DNA of 64,000 nt. Source: Castanea sativa (lineage: Eukaryota > Streptophyta > Magnoliopsida > Fagales > Fagaceae). The notes beneath the pieces are model-generated. The model made no database searches. It saw only the letters and a list, made by a program, of their open reading frames with translations, and was not told the origin of the DNA. Numbering within the stretch: position 1 is the first letter of the stretch; each line of letters starts with the position of its first letter. The position numbers and the translations under genes were made by a program. The stretch lies in assembly GCF_040712315.1 (NCBI RefSeq), contig NC_134017.1, forward strand, positions 2,262,001-2,326,000, read 5' to 3'. Below are positions 45,327 to 58,100 of this stretch, in pieces.

Positions 45327-46519
45327 AGAGGATGACTACCTCGAATTAAGTTATTTGCCCTGTAATTTCCCTATAATTCCCACCAAACTCCATTAGGAAC
45401 CATTGGGTTCCTAACACAATCCCTTCATACCCAAGTCATCAAGCGTGGTGTTCTGCATGACCCGTTTATTCAAACATCATTTGTAAGATTCTATGCATAA
45501 CTTGGTGAGCTGTTTGATGCCCGTAAGGTGTTTGAGGAAATTTCGCAACCATGCATTGTTGCGTACAATGCGATGCTTGGTGCGTTTGGCAAGAATGGGG
45601 ATATGGGGTCTGCTTTTTTGCTCTTTAATTGCATGCCTAAGAGAGATGTGGTATTTTGGACGAGTATTATTAATGGGTTTGAGAGGAATGGGTGCTTTAG
45701 TGAAGCAATTAAGTTTTTTCAAAAGATGATAACGCATGAAGATGTGATGGCATGTTTGGAAAGGCCTAAAGAAGCTACATATGTTAGTGTACTCTCTTCA
45801 TGTGCTAATTTAAATGGAGGAGGAGCTCTTTCTTCTGGAAAGAAAATTCATGGATATGTTATTAGGAACGAGATTGAATTGACTGTATTTACAGGGACGG
45901 CATTGATAGATCTTTATGGTAAGACAGGTTGTTTGAGAAATGCTGTAAATGTTTTCAACCAAATGGTGGTTAAAGAGGTTTGCACTTGGAATGCGATGAT
46001 AACTACTCTTGCTTCCAATGGGAGAGAGATGGAGGCTTTGGATATGTTTGAAAAGATGAAAATGAAAGGCCAGCATCCTAATGAGGTCACATTTGTTGCT
46101 GTCCTGACAGCTTGTGCTCGTGGCAAATTTGTGGAGTTGGGATTAAAGTTGTTTCAATCAATGCTGCATGAGTTTGGGATTGTAGCCATAATGGAACACT
46201 ATGGATGTGTAGTTGATCTTTTGGGCAGAGCAGGCTTACTTAAGGAAGCAACAGATTTTATAAGAAGTATGCCTTTTGAGCCTGATGGTTCTGTGTTGGA
46301 GGCTCTTTTTGGTGCTTGTAAGATCCATGGAGCCCTTGAGCTGGGAACTGTAGTGGGGCAAAGGCTACTTGAATTGCAGCCATGGCATGGTGGGCGATTC
46401 ATGGTGTTATCAAACATTAATGCTGGGGTGGAGAGATGGGATCATGCCACCGATTTCAGGAAAGCAATGACGGTGGCTGGAATTCAGAAAATTCCAGCCT
46501 ATAGTTTGATTTACTGTAA
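43487..46519 (+). pseudogene. PPR gene copy B, disrupted by stops and an LTR element
   Basis: Homologous to 20167-21582. Lesions: the second codon CAG is TAG (43490-43492); one base is lost near 43557 (AAACAATCC versus AAACAAATCC), shifting the frame; an LTR retrotransposon occupies 43803-45416; a CAA codon is TAA (45498-45500); and four bases are lost near 46510, changing the C-terminus. Between 45528 and 46510 the frame is open and close to copy A, with one extra GGA codon near 45823. It cannot encode the full protein. Confidence 0.92.
43803..45416 (+). mobile_element. Short copia-type non-autonomous LTR retrotransposon in PPR copy B
   Basis: 5' LTR 43803-44211 (409 bp) and 3' LTR 44996-45416 (421 bp, longer by a CT microsatellite at 45292-45322), both TGTTAGGA...TCCTAACA. 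Target duplication CAATC (43798-43802 and 45417-45421); the PPR copy A sequence GGGCCAACCCCTTC is the empty site. Primer-binding site TGGTATCAGAGC at 44214-44225 matches initiator methionine tRNA, and the polypurine tract AAGGGGAGGGAAA lies at 44983-44995. The internal 784 bp encode at most a short coiled-coil-like frame (to 44502; KIKALAESNKAMNEELSRLQ) and no protease, integrase or reverse transcriptase. Size and layout suit a TRIM/SMART-like element. Confidence 0.93.
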
Positions 46520-47401
46520 AAATCTCGTAGCACTTTTATTAGTCCCTACAGTGGTGGAAAATTGTTTGTCTAATTTATGGCCATAAGTTTGTCTTAAGAA
46601 AGTTAATAAGGGACAGTGGAAGATTGTGAAAGGGGGACAAAGTTCCCAATTTTCGCCATAGAGAGCATACTTTTGTTGAGCTAAAGAGATGCCAAGAAAT
46701 ATGAATTGAAGCTAGCACTTTCTTTTTTTTTGGAATGGATTGAAGCTATCACTTTCAGAGTTTGGTTTGGGCTTGTCTTAATGTGGTCCATGGAATATGC
46801 TTTGTGCTGTAGCAGTGTAGCTCAACATTGTTTATAAATATATATTATAGGATTTCAATGAGACCTTATTAAATGAAGGTTGCATTGGATAATTTGATTT
46901 AGATTTAAATCAATAAAACTGTGTTTAGGATGTGATTTCCTTCTTCTTCTTTATTTTTATTTTTATTTTTTTTAAGGTTATGATGATTCTAAACATGATT
47001 TTTTTTTTTTTTTTTGGTTTTTGGTTTTTGGTGCTAGACTCAGGCCACCGTTGAAACCTTAACCCCATGGTAGATAACTACATATAGATTAAGGTTTGAG
47101 CAAGGTTTCCATAGCACCATGGAAACAAACAACCCAAGAAAATTATCAAATTAACTGCTGGGTGTATCTAAGATCAGAAGCAAGGTTAAAGATCCTATCA
47201 ATCATCTATGATCTACATCGGCTTTGCATTAGATGACAGGTGGGAAAAAATATCAAATATTCTTGCTACTATCGAGAACTTTTGAACTTGTTTATGAAAC
47301 ACAAGTGACAAAACCATTAAGCAAGAGAATATCAAGAGAAATTTGGAAGAAAAAATAATCTGATTAACCAATTTCCTTAGCAATTACCACTTTTAGCAAC
47401 A
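46520..47401. other. PPR copy B 3' spacer
   Basis: Colinear with 21583-22426 of unit A. It differs by a short T-rich insertion with a partial repeat of GAAGCTATCACTTTC (46715-46755) and a T-rich replacement of the (TA)n run (46950-47020). No gene. Confidence 0.6.
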
Positions 47402-48125
47402 TTAGTCGCAGATCCGTGTATTGCGCGTGATAATATTATTAGAGTTATCTCACAAATAGACATATTTTTTATTTTTATTATTGTTGTTGTTTTACGATTA
47501 TTTATGTAAACTTATGTAAAATTCTTATATGATAAAATTATCCAAATCATGATATGTAATAGAATAATATTATATTCTTTATAATGTAATAGGATAACAT
47601 TTAACAATTAAAGAGGGGAAAAAAAAAACTTAAAACACAAAACTAAATTGCATCAACTAAAAGTAGAGTTCTTAAAAATACAAAAAATTAATAATCTAGA
47701 GCAGAGATGCAAGAAAAATAAAAAAAATCCACCAAAAAATTGAGAGAGAGAGAAGTAACATTTTTTGTGAGGGAAGATTATGCATAAAAATATAGGATAG
47801 AAAAGATAATGAAAATTATAATAGGAGGATAAGAAAAATAAGAAACAAAATAAATGAAGTTAAAGGGAAAGATGAAGAGTGATATTAAAGTAGAGGGTAG
47901 TGGGGAGATGAAATGTGAAAAGAATGAGAAATGTTGGAGAAAGTGAAAATGTTAAAAAAATGAGTACGATTTTATAAGGAAATTTTTATTTATTTGTATT
48001 TAATTCAAATATTATATGTTTAATTTTTAAAAATTAAAAAATGAGAGAAAATATTAATAACTTAATGATATGGAGGATATGGCTGAATTTAAATGGTCAA
48101 TTGTAGTAGTGCTATTGATGTTAGC

Positions 48126-48201
<76 letters not shown>

Positions 48202-49120
48202 TGCAACATGAAAAATGATGAACCTTATCCATATAACTAAAGTAAAGTTACTTTATGATGTTGAGTTAACAAAACGAATTTGTGGTTACTAGAAAGCTAA
48301 GCATTTTCTATAAAAAGAATAGACTTAAAAGCTAAACATGAATTGTCTTCTTTAATTGCTTGTCATTTGGGTGAGAATGAAGCCTCGCATAAATTAATAA
48401 AGCTTCATTAGACCTATCAACCATTATAGCTCTAAAGAATACCAATAATAAAAGTTAGTATAAATCAGTATTTACCCTTTGCAAGTCAAGAGGCTACACA
48501 TACAATCTAACGTACATCATTACTCAACAATGTTTCAACTCACTATACAGCAAAGTAATCATGCAAAAGAACTTTAAAATATCTATTTTGTGTTACAATC
48601 GATGGTATGTAGCTTCTAGAAGAAAAAAAAAAGGTGTAGTAGTGATAAATTAAACAACAATACTATTCAACTATTCAAATTTATCACGATATGAGGAGAA
48701 CATAAATGCATTATGGACCCCTTTATTCCTTATGGCCCATACAAAATTTAAATTGTTGAAATTAAGAATAAATTGATTTCTAAATATATAAATAGAATAG
48801 TTTTTGTTAGAAGTCAAACACTGCACATAAGGATAGAAAAAAAAAAAAATGAAAAGATAACATATCAAGTTTAAAAGGAACTTTATAGAACAAATGTCAT
48901 GTTGTACTAAAACAACATATATAGAACAACTAAATAGGTGAATCCAAAGCAACTCAAACTAAGAATTTAAAGAAAAACACATGTAATAAAACTAACAAAT
49001 AAAGAGAGAAAAAAAAACTTAAATCACAAAATTAAATCACATCAGCTCAATACAGAGTTCTAAAGAACACTACAATTTATCAACCTAAAGCAGAGATGCA
49101 AGAAAAATAAAATCCACCAA

Positions 49121-49160
<40 letters not shown>

Positions 49161-49525
49161 CTTTTTTTGTGAGGGAAAAGTATGTAAAGAATTGAAAGAG
49201 AGAATGACAAATTTATAGTAAGAAGTTGTGAATAAGAAAGGACCAAAAAAAAAAAAAAGATGAAAGGAAACATGAAGAGTGATATTAAGGTAGAGAGTAG
49301 TGGGCATATGAAAAGGTAAGTTAGAGGGTAGTGGGGAAATGAAAAGGTAAGAGATGAAGAAAAGTTGTTAAAAGTGTAAATATTTAAAAAAAAAAATATT
49401 AAATGTTAAAAAATATATATAAGAAAATTGGAAAGAAAAATGATAATGACGTAAATGCTGATGTGGTTCGACTAGAGCGTAGCAGCAATAAATGCTACGC
49501 TTCAACTTTCAGATATATATATAGA
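47402..49525 (-). mobile_element. Non-autonomous Helitron, unit B only, with exact empty site in unit A
   Basis: Minus-strand element of 2124 bp. The 5' end at 49525 reads TCTATATATATATCTGAAAG and the 3' end at 47402 reads CACGGATCTGCGACTAA. The host reads AGCAACA|TTGAGTG around it and unit A reads AGCATCA|TTGAGTG uninterrupted (22421-22433), so insertion was exactly between A and T with no target duplication, as Helitrons do. The interior has a long (TA)n run (48130-48196) and two copies of a block starting GCAGAGATGCAAGAAAAATA (47702 and 49091) with GA repeats. No Rep/helicase. Confidence 0.85.
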
Positions 49526-50074
49526 TTGAGTGTCCAGGCTGCAATTAGATATAACATGTCATGCGAGAGTTATGGTACGACTAGCATAAATAATTAAAAA
49601 AAAAACAACTAAGTAAAAATGGTATGAATAAATTGTCATAGAACAAGATTAAGAGAGTTAAGAAATCACAACCAAAAAAAATAAAATTGTACACATCCCT
49701 TTGGGCTTAAAGGATAGCATCATGGGCAAATGCTCCCTCTATAGTTGACTTAGAAGATAGATAGATGGGACTGCCAACTACTAATCTATCTCCAAATAAG
49801 GAAATTGAATAAATTTTGATGACCAGATATTTAGAGCTATTTAAGGACCACAACTTATTCCACGTCTATTCTTATAATTATCTTATGTTGTAGACTGAGT
49901 CAGTGGGTACATATTGACTCCCCACCTTTTTTTTTTCACCAAATCATAGTCAACAAAATTATATAATTGTGAAAATGAGTGTGAAAGATATTGTGATCTT
50001 AGAATTTTTCATAATCCATGATATTTTGTCATATAAAACATGTGGAGTATATAGAATATATTATGAATATGGTT
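49526..50074. other. Spacer, single copy of the 556-bp block of unit A
   Basis: Matches 22427-23536 of unit A but with only one repeat unit. No gene. Confidence 0.6.
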
Positions 50075-50270
50075 CAAGTTAGCTCAACTGGTAAATTTTA
50101 TTACCATCAAATAAGAGATCTTGGGTTCAAACCCGGTTTACACAAAAAATCAATTAATGTCTTAATTTGATAATAAGAGCAATCATCATGGAGTGAAACC
50201 TATAGGTTTAAATTTTTTAAAAGTAGAAATTAGGTATAATATCTTAGATGCAGAACATTAGATTCTCCAA
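50075..50270 (+). repeat. tRNA-derived SINE-like repeat, copy 3
   Basis: Starts AAGTTAGCTCAACTGGTAAA and has the best B box of the family (GATCTTGGGTTCAAACCCGG), then CATGGAGTGAAACCTATAGG. Its body is split by the Helitron at 50271-51212 and resumes at 51213. Confidence 0.65.
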
Positions 50271-51212
50271 TCTATATCTATATATATCTAAAAGCTGAAA
50301 CATAGTATTTATTATTACTATGCTTCTGATGAGCCACATCAAACCACTTATTTTCTACCTCTTCTTTTCTCTTTTTAAAATTTTCTTCTCCCTATTTAAA
50401 AAATAAAATAAATTATTCCTATTAGTCCACACCTACTATTAGACTCCAGCCTTTCCCCTCCTCCTTTGCCTCTTTATATCCTCACTACTCTCTACTTTAC
50501 CATTACACTTCTTTTATCATCTTCTCTATCTAATAATTTGATTTTTTTTTTCTCCCCATTTTATTTTGTATAAATTTGATATTATTTCTCCCATTCAATC
50601 CATATTTTCCAACACAAAAACTATGATTATTCTGTCTCTTTACTTTCTTTTGGTGGATTTTTATTCTTTCTTATAACTCTAATTAAGGTTGATGGTTTTT
50701 TTTATTTTTTTATTTTACAAATATGCATTTTGGTATTGTGTATTTTTAATTTCTCGTCACAAAGTATTTTCCCTTATATAGCTTTGGTTGAATTTGGGTT
50801 TGTATTAATACTTAGTGTTTTTTGGAAATAAAATTTGAGTATATATAAAAATACAATCTGCTTTGAATTTGAAATATGCCTACCAATTGTTTGAGTAAAA
50901 AGAATATTATAAAATCTATCTTCTATTTCTTTGGTTTCATTTTAATTTTGGTTAAAATAATATTGTAATTATTTGATGAGTTCTGATTATTATAATAATA
51001 TCCTTATTCCTTAAGAGTTGAGAAATCTGAATAATAAATTTGAAACTTATAAAGTTTAGTTGTATATTAGGCAAGGATAAAAAGACAAAAAATACTTGTA
51101 GAAACTTGTTTTAAAAAATAGACAATACTTGAAGTAATTGTTACTTTTTATATATTACACCCCGTTACATAATATTTATATATTTGCACGCATCCCGTGG
51201 GTCTACGGCTAA
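50271..51212 (+). mobile_element. Non-autonomous Helitron shared by both units (copy B)
   Basis: Counterpart of 23983-25019. It starts TC after A, ends CGTGGGTCTACGGCTAA before T, and has the hairpin GCACGCATCCCGTG just inside the 3' end. Flanking SINE-like body sequence (ATTCTCCAA and TTAAATTTAAACAC) joins seamlessly when it is removed, as in the uninterrupted copy at 35085. Confidence 0.75.
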
Positions 51213-51410
51213 TTAAATTTAAACACATGGAGACTAGTGAAGCACAGACAATATTTTCTTTCTCAAGGTCAATTAAATTTAATAGAATTATGTATTTGAA
51301 TTTAATTAGAAAATTTAGTGTACTACGCTTAAATTAGTGCACATAAGTTTTTCCTTTTTCTAATAGCCTATGTGTGAAGTGATTGGCTAATTTGGCTAAT
51401 CAATCATCAA

Positions 51411-52364
51411 TCAATATATATATAAAAGCAGAGACCTCAACTGAGAGAGCATGATGTTCTGCCAAGTGGCACCCTTCTTTGATTTAGCCATTCAGTTTTT
51501 TATTTTTATTTTTTCTACTTCCATCTCATCATTTAACACTGCTACTCTACGTTTCTCTCAACTCTTCCACTTTCCCATTAATTCCATAGGTTATTCAGAA
51601 TTCTAAAACGTTTTTTTAGTTCTCTCAACTCTTCAACTTCCATGGTTATAAAATGCTTCAGCAGTCTCAATGATGATGCAAAGCATGCCGCATCATATTT
51701 ACGAGCATGGAAGTCTAAGCACGTTAGGTGTGAAGTTAACAAGGCTGCACACCAAATGGCAAACAAGGTTGCATTGTTTCTGGATAGTCCTTCCATTTGG
51801 TTTTAGGATGTGCCTGATTGTATTGCAAATATTGTTAAAGTCTAATTCTCATCTGTAAGGACTAATTCGTAGTAATAGAATGCCCTCTTACCATCACTTC
51901 TATCTTCTTTTTAAGTTTCTCCTTTTTATATTTATTTTTTTTCCTTTCTAAAATTTTTAGTTTGTCAATGCCATTGCTAGCTTTGCATGATTAATCACAA
52001 GTATGCTATAGTGGTGATTCAAAAACATTGTTTTATTACTCACAGTTTTATAACTTAACATTTTGCTTGTGTAGGCTAGATAGTGCTCTAAATGTGACTA
52101 AATTCAAACATGGCAAGGGTTTAAAATATTGTTCTTTTTTCCCTTTTCGGAAAAGGCATTGCATTCTTGGGTAAGTAAGAGGAAACACAAATACAATAGT
52201 TTATAAAATATGAACTAAATTTATTTATGATATAAAATTTATCTATATAAAACCAACAAGGAATTGGTCATTGAAGAAAAAAAAAACAACACGTGGTTAG
52301 GGTTTTGTTGTGTTGATATTAATGTAAGAGAAAAGTTAACGGATGCCTTAAGGGTTTAGGTTTA

Positions 52365-52406
<42 letters not shown>

Positions 52407-52557
52407 TTTTTAATTATAAGAAAAGAAAAAAGTAACTGCTTTCAATAAAATATTGCATTAGAATTTTTGTAAATCCCATTGTCCATACCCTAAATCTAAT
52501 ATATAGTTTACAATTTAGCCGTGTTGGGTGTTTTGTTGAATTACAGTCAAAAGAATA

Positions 52558-52596
<39 letters not shown>

Positions 52597-54033
52597 AAGT
52601 GACTTATGAAATCCCATAACAACGGCAATAGTGAGGAGTTCAAGCATATCCAAGTCCAATTATTCTCTCTTACTCCTTCACCAAAATTGCCTAAGTATCA
52701 TCACAATTGAATTTTCCCTTTAAAGTCAAGCTTTTCTTTTATATCTTTCATTTTTATGTTCTTCATCAATTATCATATGTCAATATCAATAGTTTGTGAC
52801 TAATATCCTTTTACTGGTTGGTTAGGATTTGGTTTGCTTGTGATGAGAATGGGTGTTTGGGATTTTTAAATCTCTACAAAGTCCATAGATTTTTACACTT
52901 TTACTGGCAAACTTAGTAGATTTGGTTTTTAATGATAATAAGATTTGGTTTGTCTATTATTTTACACTTATACTTGCAAATTTCGTACATAAACTATGAC
53001 TATTGTAACTAAGAATAATAGTATTGATGAATCCAATGAGTTATAAGATAATTTCTTACAAAATATTTGAAAGAGACCTCATATGAGAAAGCATGAAGTT
53101 TTGCGAAGTGGTGTATTTTATGTAAAGAGAATTGATATTTTCTCAATTGTGCCACATCCAAGATAAGAATAAATTAATGGTCCATTTGAATTGAGGGGAA
53201 TTGAGGGGGAGTAGAGTAGAATAGAGTAGATTTAGCACAAAATTAGCTTATTTTTAGCCAATTCTACTCTACTCTCCTCCACTCTCCCTCATTCCCCCCT
53301 CCATCCAAACAGGCCATAAATATTGATTTTTTTTTTATTTGATTCAATGTTTCAAGAGTTTTCTAATTAAAAAATAAATATTCTTTGTATCATTTGGTTC
53401 AATGTTTCAAGACTTTTCATTCCTTACACATACACACAACACTCTTTAATTTGCATTTTAATTCATTATTTTTACCTCTTGCACTTCTACCCCTTTATAT
53501 ATACCTACTATAACCCTTCATGACATCCTACGTCAAATACACACAAACAAAAAACAATGTTATTTTCCTTCAATCTTTCAACTACACCTACCTAACTCTA
53601 ACATTGTGTCTCATCTAATCCTAACTCGTATAAGTTGGCTACAACCAAGGAAGAGGGACTTGCATTTTATATTGAGTAACAACGACAATTACGATTAACT
53701 GTTAGTGGATTTGTGAGTTTTGTAAATGATGTGATTAACTGTTGGTGTTTAAGATGTGTATTTTGTTTTAGAATTAATGAGAAAGAGAAAGACACATTTT
53801 ATATCAAATTTTATTCTATCATATTCCTCCAAAGTTTTTTTTTTCCTCATTACTTCAATTGAATAATTATAATAGATATGTGTGTGCAATTTATAATTGT
53901 TGTTTTTAATGATGAACTCATTATTAATAAATTTCTATAACAATTATGCTATAATAATTATACAATATTTTCTAAAACCATCTTACATGAAATATTACAA
54001 CATTATCCGTGCATCGCACGGATAACTTAATAG
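51411..54033 (+). mobile_element. Non-autonomous Helitron, unit B only, composite
   Basis: Starts TCAATATATATATAAAAGCA after A (51411) and ends with the perfect hairpin CCGTGCATCGCACGG (54007-54021) plus ATAACTTAATAG before T. Unit A lacks it (GGCTAATTTAAAAAGGTTG at about 25172). A second 5'-like block (GAGACCTCATATGAGAAAGC) at about 53071 suggests a nested or tandem pair sharing one 3' end. (TA)n runs lie at 52369-52399 and 52561-52592, and a MITE sits at 53178-53316. No coding capacity recognised. Confidence 0.75.
53178..53316. mobile_element. Tourist-like MITE nested in the Helitron
   Basis: 139 bp with TAA on both sides (53175-53177 and 53317-53319). Ends TGGTCCATTTGAATTGAGGG and, inverted, TGGCCTGTTTGGATGGAGGG are near-identical inverted repeats. 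The related Helitron in unit A (about 32152) lacks it. Confidence 0.85.
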
Positions 54034-55150
54034 TTTAAAAAGTAGTGAAATTTTGTTTGTATCCCTGTAACAACTCATACTATTACTACTGCACTGGTCA
54101 TTTATCCTTTACTTTTCCTCTATTTGGATTATATAGATTATTTTATTGCCTTGCCATTGTCATCTCACTTTCGTGTTCAATCAATCATGCTACAAAATGA
54201 CAAACAAAAGCACCCAAAGATGGCACTTTAATTAACATACAAGATATTGATATCCAGCTTCACATGTTTATGGCCTATACATATTGATTCAACTAACCTT
54301 CTAGTCAATCTTCTTGCTTAGAAGGTGCTCTGGCTATCCAGTTTGTGTAATCTTCAAAGGTTTTCATCTCTCATTGGTAAGCTTAACTAAGACCAAATTT
54401 TATTGTCTTGTAAAGTTACACTAGTATCTAACTGGCTCATCACATCATGCTTATTGGGTCAAAGCAAACTATTGATTGGCTTACATATTGATTGATTTAC
54501 ATATTGGGTGTGAGCTACTAAAATTTCAATCAGATTTCCCAAGCGAATGGTGTGCTTGAAAATTTGATTTCTAAGATGAGCACTTAGTAACTTCCAGTGG
54601 CTGTGTGTTATTACTTATTATGCACACTAGAAGCATATTTGGACATCCCTTGAAAAATGCAATTTTTCACCAGTTGTGTTTCATATATAGAAATACTATC
54701 GGTTTTTGTGATATATTCATTTATAATGATGGACTGGAATTTTAAAAGCTGTTTTGGGCAATAGGGTGAGAGATTAGAGGTTTGGAGGATTTAGAAAGAC
54801 CCAAAAATATTAGATGTACATGTATTTAAATCTAATTCAAGTATAGATTTACTGTACAATGAACTGTTACAAAGAGGATGCCTTTTTATTGTATTCTGAT
54901 ACTTTCTTGTGGAGTGTTTTAGTCTTATGATATAAGCATGGTTCTTTAAAACAAAACATCAAACCTCATAACCTTCTAAGTAAACGCCATGGTTCCAAGT
55001 GTCACCTTTAGAAAATCTCTGCAATTAGTTCCAAACATGCCTTAGTCTTCTAATATGTCTATCATAGTTTGTGCTTCTGATGTTTGTTCAGATTTATTCT
55101 AGGGACAGATTATTGAAAAATTGAAAATATGTCCATGTTTCCAGGGTAAA
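54034..55150. other. Upstream region of the hydroxy-acid oxidase gene, copy B
   Basis: Colinear with 25175-26423 of unit A but without the long (TA)n run. The stretch just before the ATG has the same TTTCCAG splice-acceptor-like sequence, suggesting an upstream leader exon. Confidence 0.55.
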
Positions 55151-58100
55151 ATGGTAGGTGAACCAGTAAATGTGAATGAGTTCCAAGAATTGGCTAGGGA
55201 AGCCCTTCCAAAAATGTACTATGATTTTTATGCTGGTGGAGCTGAGGACCAGTACACATTAAAAGAGAATCTGGAAGCATTTCATAGAATCATGTAACAT
55301 ACTAAACCTTCTACTCTTAATAGAGCGAACTGGGTATGGCATTTTATTATCTATTCAGTTTTTATGGCTTTCTCAGGATTTGGCCTAGAATTCTTGTGGA
55401 TGTAAGCAGAATAGATATGTCAACTACTGTATTGGGGTACAAAATCTCAGCACCAATTCTGATTGCTCCAACTGCCTTGCATAAGTTGGCACACCCTGAA
55501 GGTCTAAATCTTTAAGGAAGAGTCCTCGGCTGAGACTTCCTTTCCCCCTATCAAATGCTTATGTTACTTGCTGTTTTGTTGCAGGAGAGGTTGCCACAGC
55601 CAGAGCAGCCGCTGCATGTAAAACCATAATGGTATGGAAACAATAATTTGAGTTCATACTTACACAGGGTGCTAACTCGCTGAAATATATTTTACTGTAG
55701 GTTCTATCCTTCGCGTCATCTTGCACTGTGGAGGAGGTTGCTTCCAGCTGCAAAGCTGTTCGGTTCTTTCAATTATATGTACTGAATTATTCTTGATCTC
55801 TAATTATTTCAATTTTATGTTGTTAAACTTTTCTTAAATATTATCTTATTAGGTAGAAACACACTGAAATTTGGTAATTATTTGTGAGTAGGTATACAAG
55901 CAGCGAGAAATAGCAGCCGTGTTGGTGCAGAGAGCCGAGAGAAATGGATACAAGGCACTTGTTTTGACTGTTGATACTCCCAGATTTGGTCGAAGGGAGG
56001 CAGACATAAAAAACAAGTAAAATATTATTTCTTTCTTTTTCCTTCTATAATTTGATTGCCTTCATAGTTTGGCATAGCTGCTTTTATAAAAGGGGACAGG
56101 ATTGACATTTGAACTCTAATACCAAAGATATCTTATTTATTTCTCTCTCATATTGATGCAATGAGTTATGTCAAATGCATCTCATTAAACAACTGTAACA
56201 ACTCCTGCAGAATGGTTGCACCTCGACTGAAGAATCTTGAGGGTCTCTTATCAATTGAAGCTGATTCTGTGAGTGGAATAGTTTTCCATACTTTTGAATC
56301 TAAATATGCCTGCTTAGAACGATGAGGTTATTCTATTTACCAAGTTGTCTAATATTTTCTTTGAGAAAAAGACACTGCTTCAACTGTACCATATCATGCA
56401 TCCTTTTATAATTATAAGCCAAAAAACCCTCCATTAATCTGAACATTGTCATACAAAAAACAAGTGATCAGTGTGAATTACTTAACGCTATCTCTGTCTA
56501 TCAATCTGAATTATTTCGAAATACAAGGTACGCTCTGTGTATGTCTCAAACATGCACACTCAATATGTTTCCTTCATTTCACAACATGGACAAATATTTC
56601 TTTTCCTTTTTAAATCAATTTCTGTTTTTATCAGTTTTCTTATAAATCTTTCATCTTTTTATTTCTTCCATAGAATTCTATTGCTGTTTTTATCACTACA
56701 GTTCACTACAAATCACCAATTATCAGAATGTGGGATATGACACAGTTTCTGCCTCTGCACAAACTATCTTTAGAATTGAGAATGTAATAGAGAAATGCGT
56801 CTATCATGTTCTTCTGTTATTGTAAATCTTAAGATTAGAATGGAGTAGAGGTCACAATATTTAACAAATTTACACCGAGGACAGTGTCATATTGTTTAAT
56901 CATAACTGTTAGTTTTGTTTAACAAATGTTTGTGATCATTTACTGGCTTCAGGTCTTCATTACATACTGCCTGTACGTGTGTACTGTGGCAGTACAATTG
57001 GTTATTTAGACTTGGAATAAATTGTTATAACTATTCAGAACAAACTTCTGCAGGATAATGGCTCAAGCTTAGCAGCATATGCCAACAAGGCAATGGTTGC
57101 TTCCATTTGTTGGAAGGTATAAACCAGCAACTAAGTAGATTACGATTTGATATGCTTGTTCAAATATGTCAGGACTTAAGTCTGACTAACTGGCAAAGTC
57201 TCATGGTTTACTTACCAGGGACCTAGCACAGATTAAGGAATGAGAGATTTTAAGGGTGGGGAGAAAAGACATGACATAAGTCAATGAGATATATGCAAAT
57301 TAGTTGCATCTTACTCTATGAGTATATAAAAGATACTACTGTAATGGTCATATTTTGTACTCTTTAATTTTAGTGTAGGCCGGGCAGCACTCTAGAACCA
57401 TGGTTTAATTAGTAAATTACAACATCTGCAGGACGTAGAATGGTTAAAATCAATTACAAACTTGCCAATTCTCATCAAGGGAGTACTTACTGGAGAAGAT
57501 GGTAAGATAAACCCTTACTTTGGATGTTCCCATCTCTTTACTTTGTCTTCCTGATTTTCTCTTTCCCCTTTAGTAATAGGAAGAACCTTATCTGCCTTTT
57601 AAAACTTCAACCCTCCAATGAAAAATTCAGTCATTTATAATTAATATTTTAACCCATTAAATTTCTAAATGTAACCATTATAAGATTTTACTTTTATAAT
57701 TGAAAAAAATTCCACTCATAGAGGAAACTCCTTAAATCATTTTTTTCCCTTTGGAAATTATAGTATAGGAGCCTTGTTGATCATCCTAAGTAATCTTCTC
57801 TTTCCTATTATTACCTTCTCTATCATCTCTGTTAAACATGTTTATTTTCGTCCATGTAAATTCTACTACATTTGGTTCTCTTGATAGATTAGTCAGATCC
57901 CAGAAATTCTAGTTTTTTTTTTTTTTTTCCTGCTGTTCAACATCTCAAGTCTCCTTAACACTTGATGTGCTACTATTTGCAGCAATAAAGGCTGCAGAAG
58001 TAGGTGTTGCTGGGATTATGGTCTCCAATCATGGAGGTCGCCAACTTGATTATACAGATGCAACTATTAATGTTCTCGAAGAGGTGTGTCTCGATTAATT

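Noticed and set aside
50075..50145. Possible tRNA gene (good A and B boxes)
   Set aside because: No cloverleaf: acceptor and anticodon stems do not pair and the sequence recurs with a long SINE-like body.
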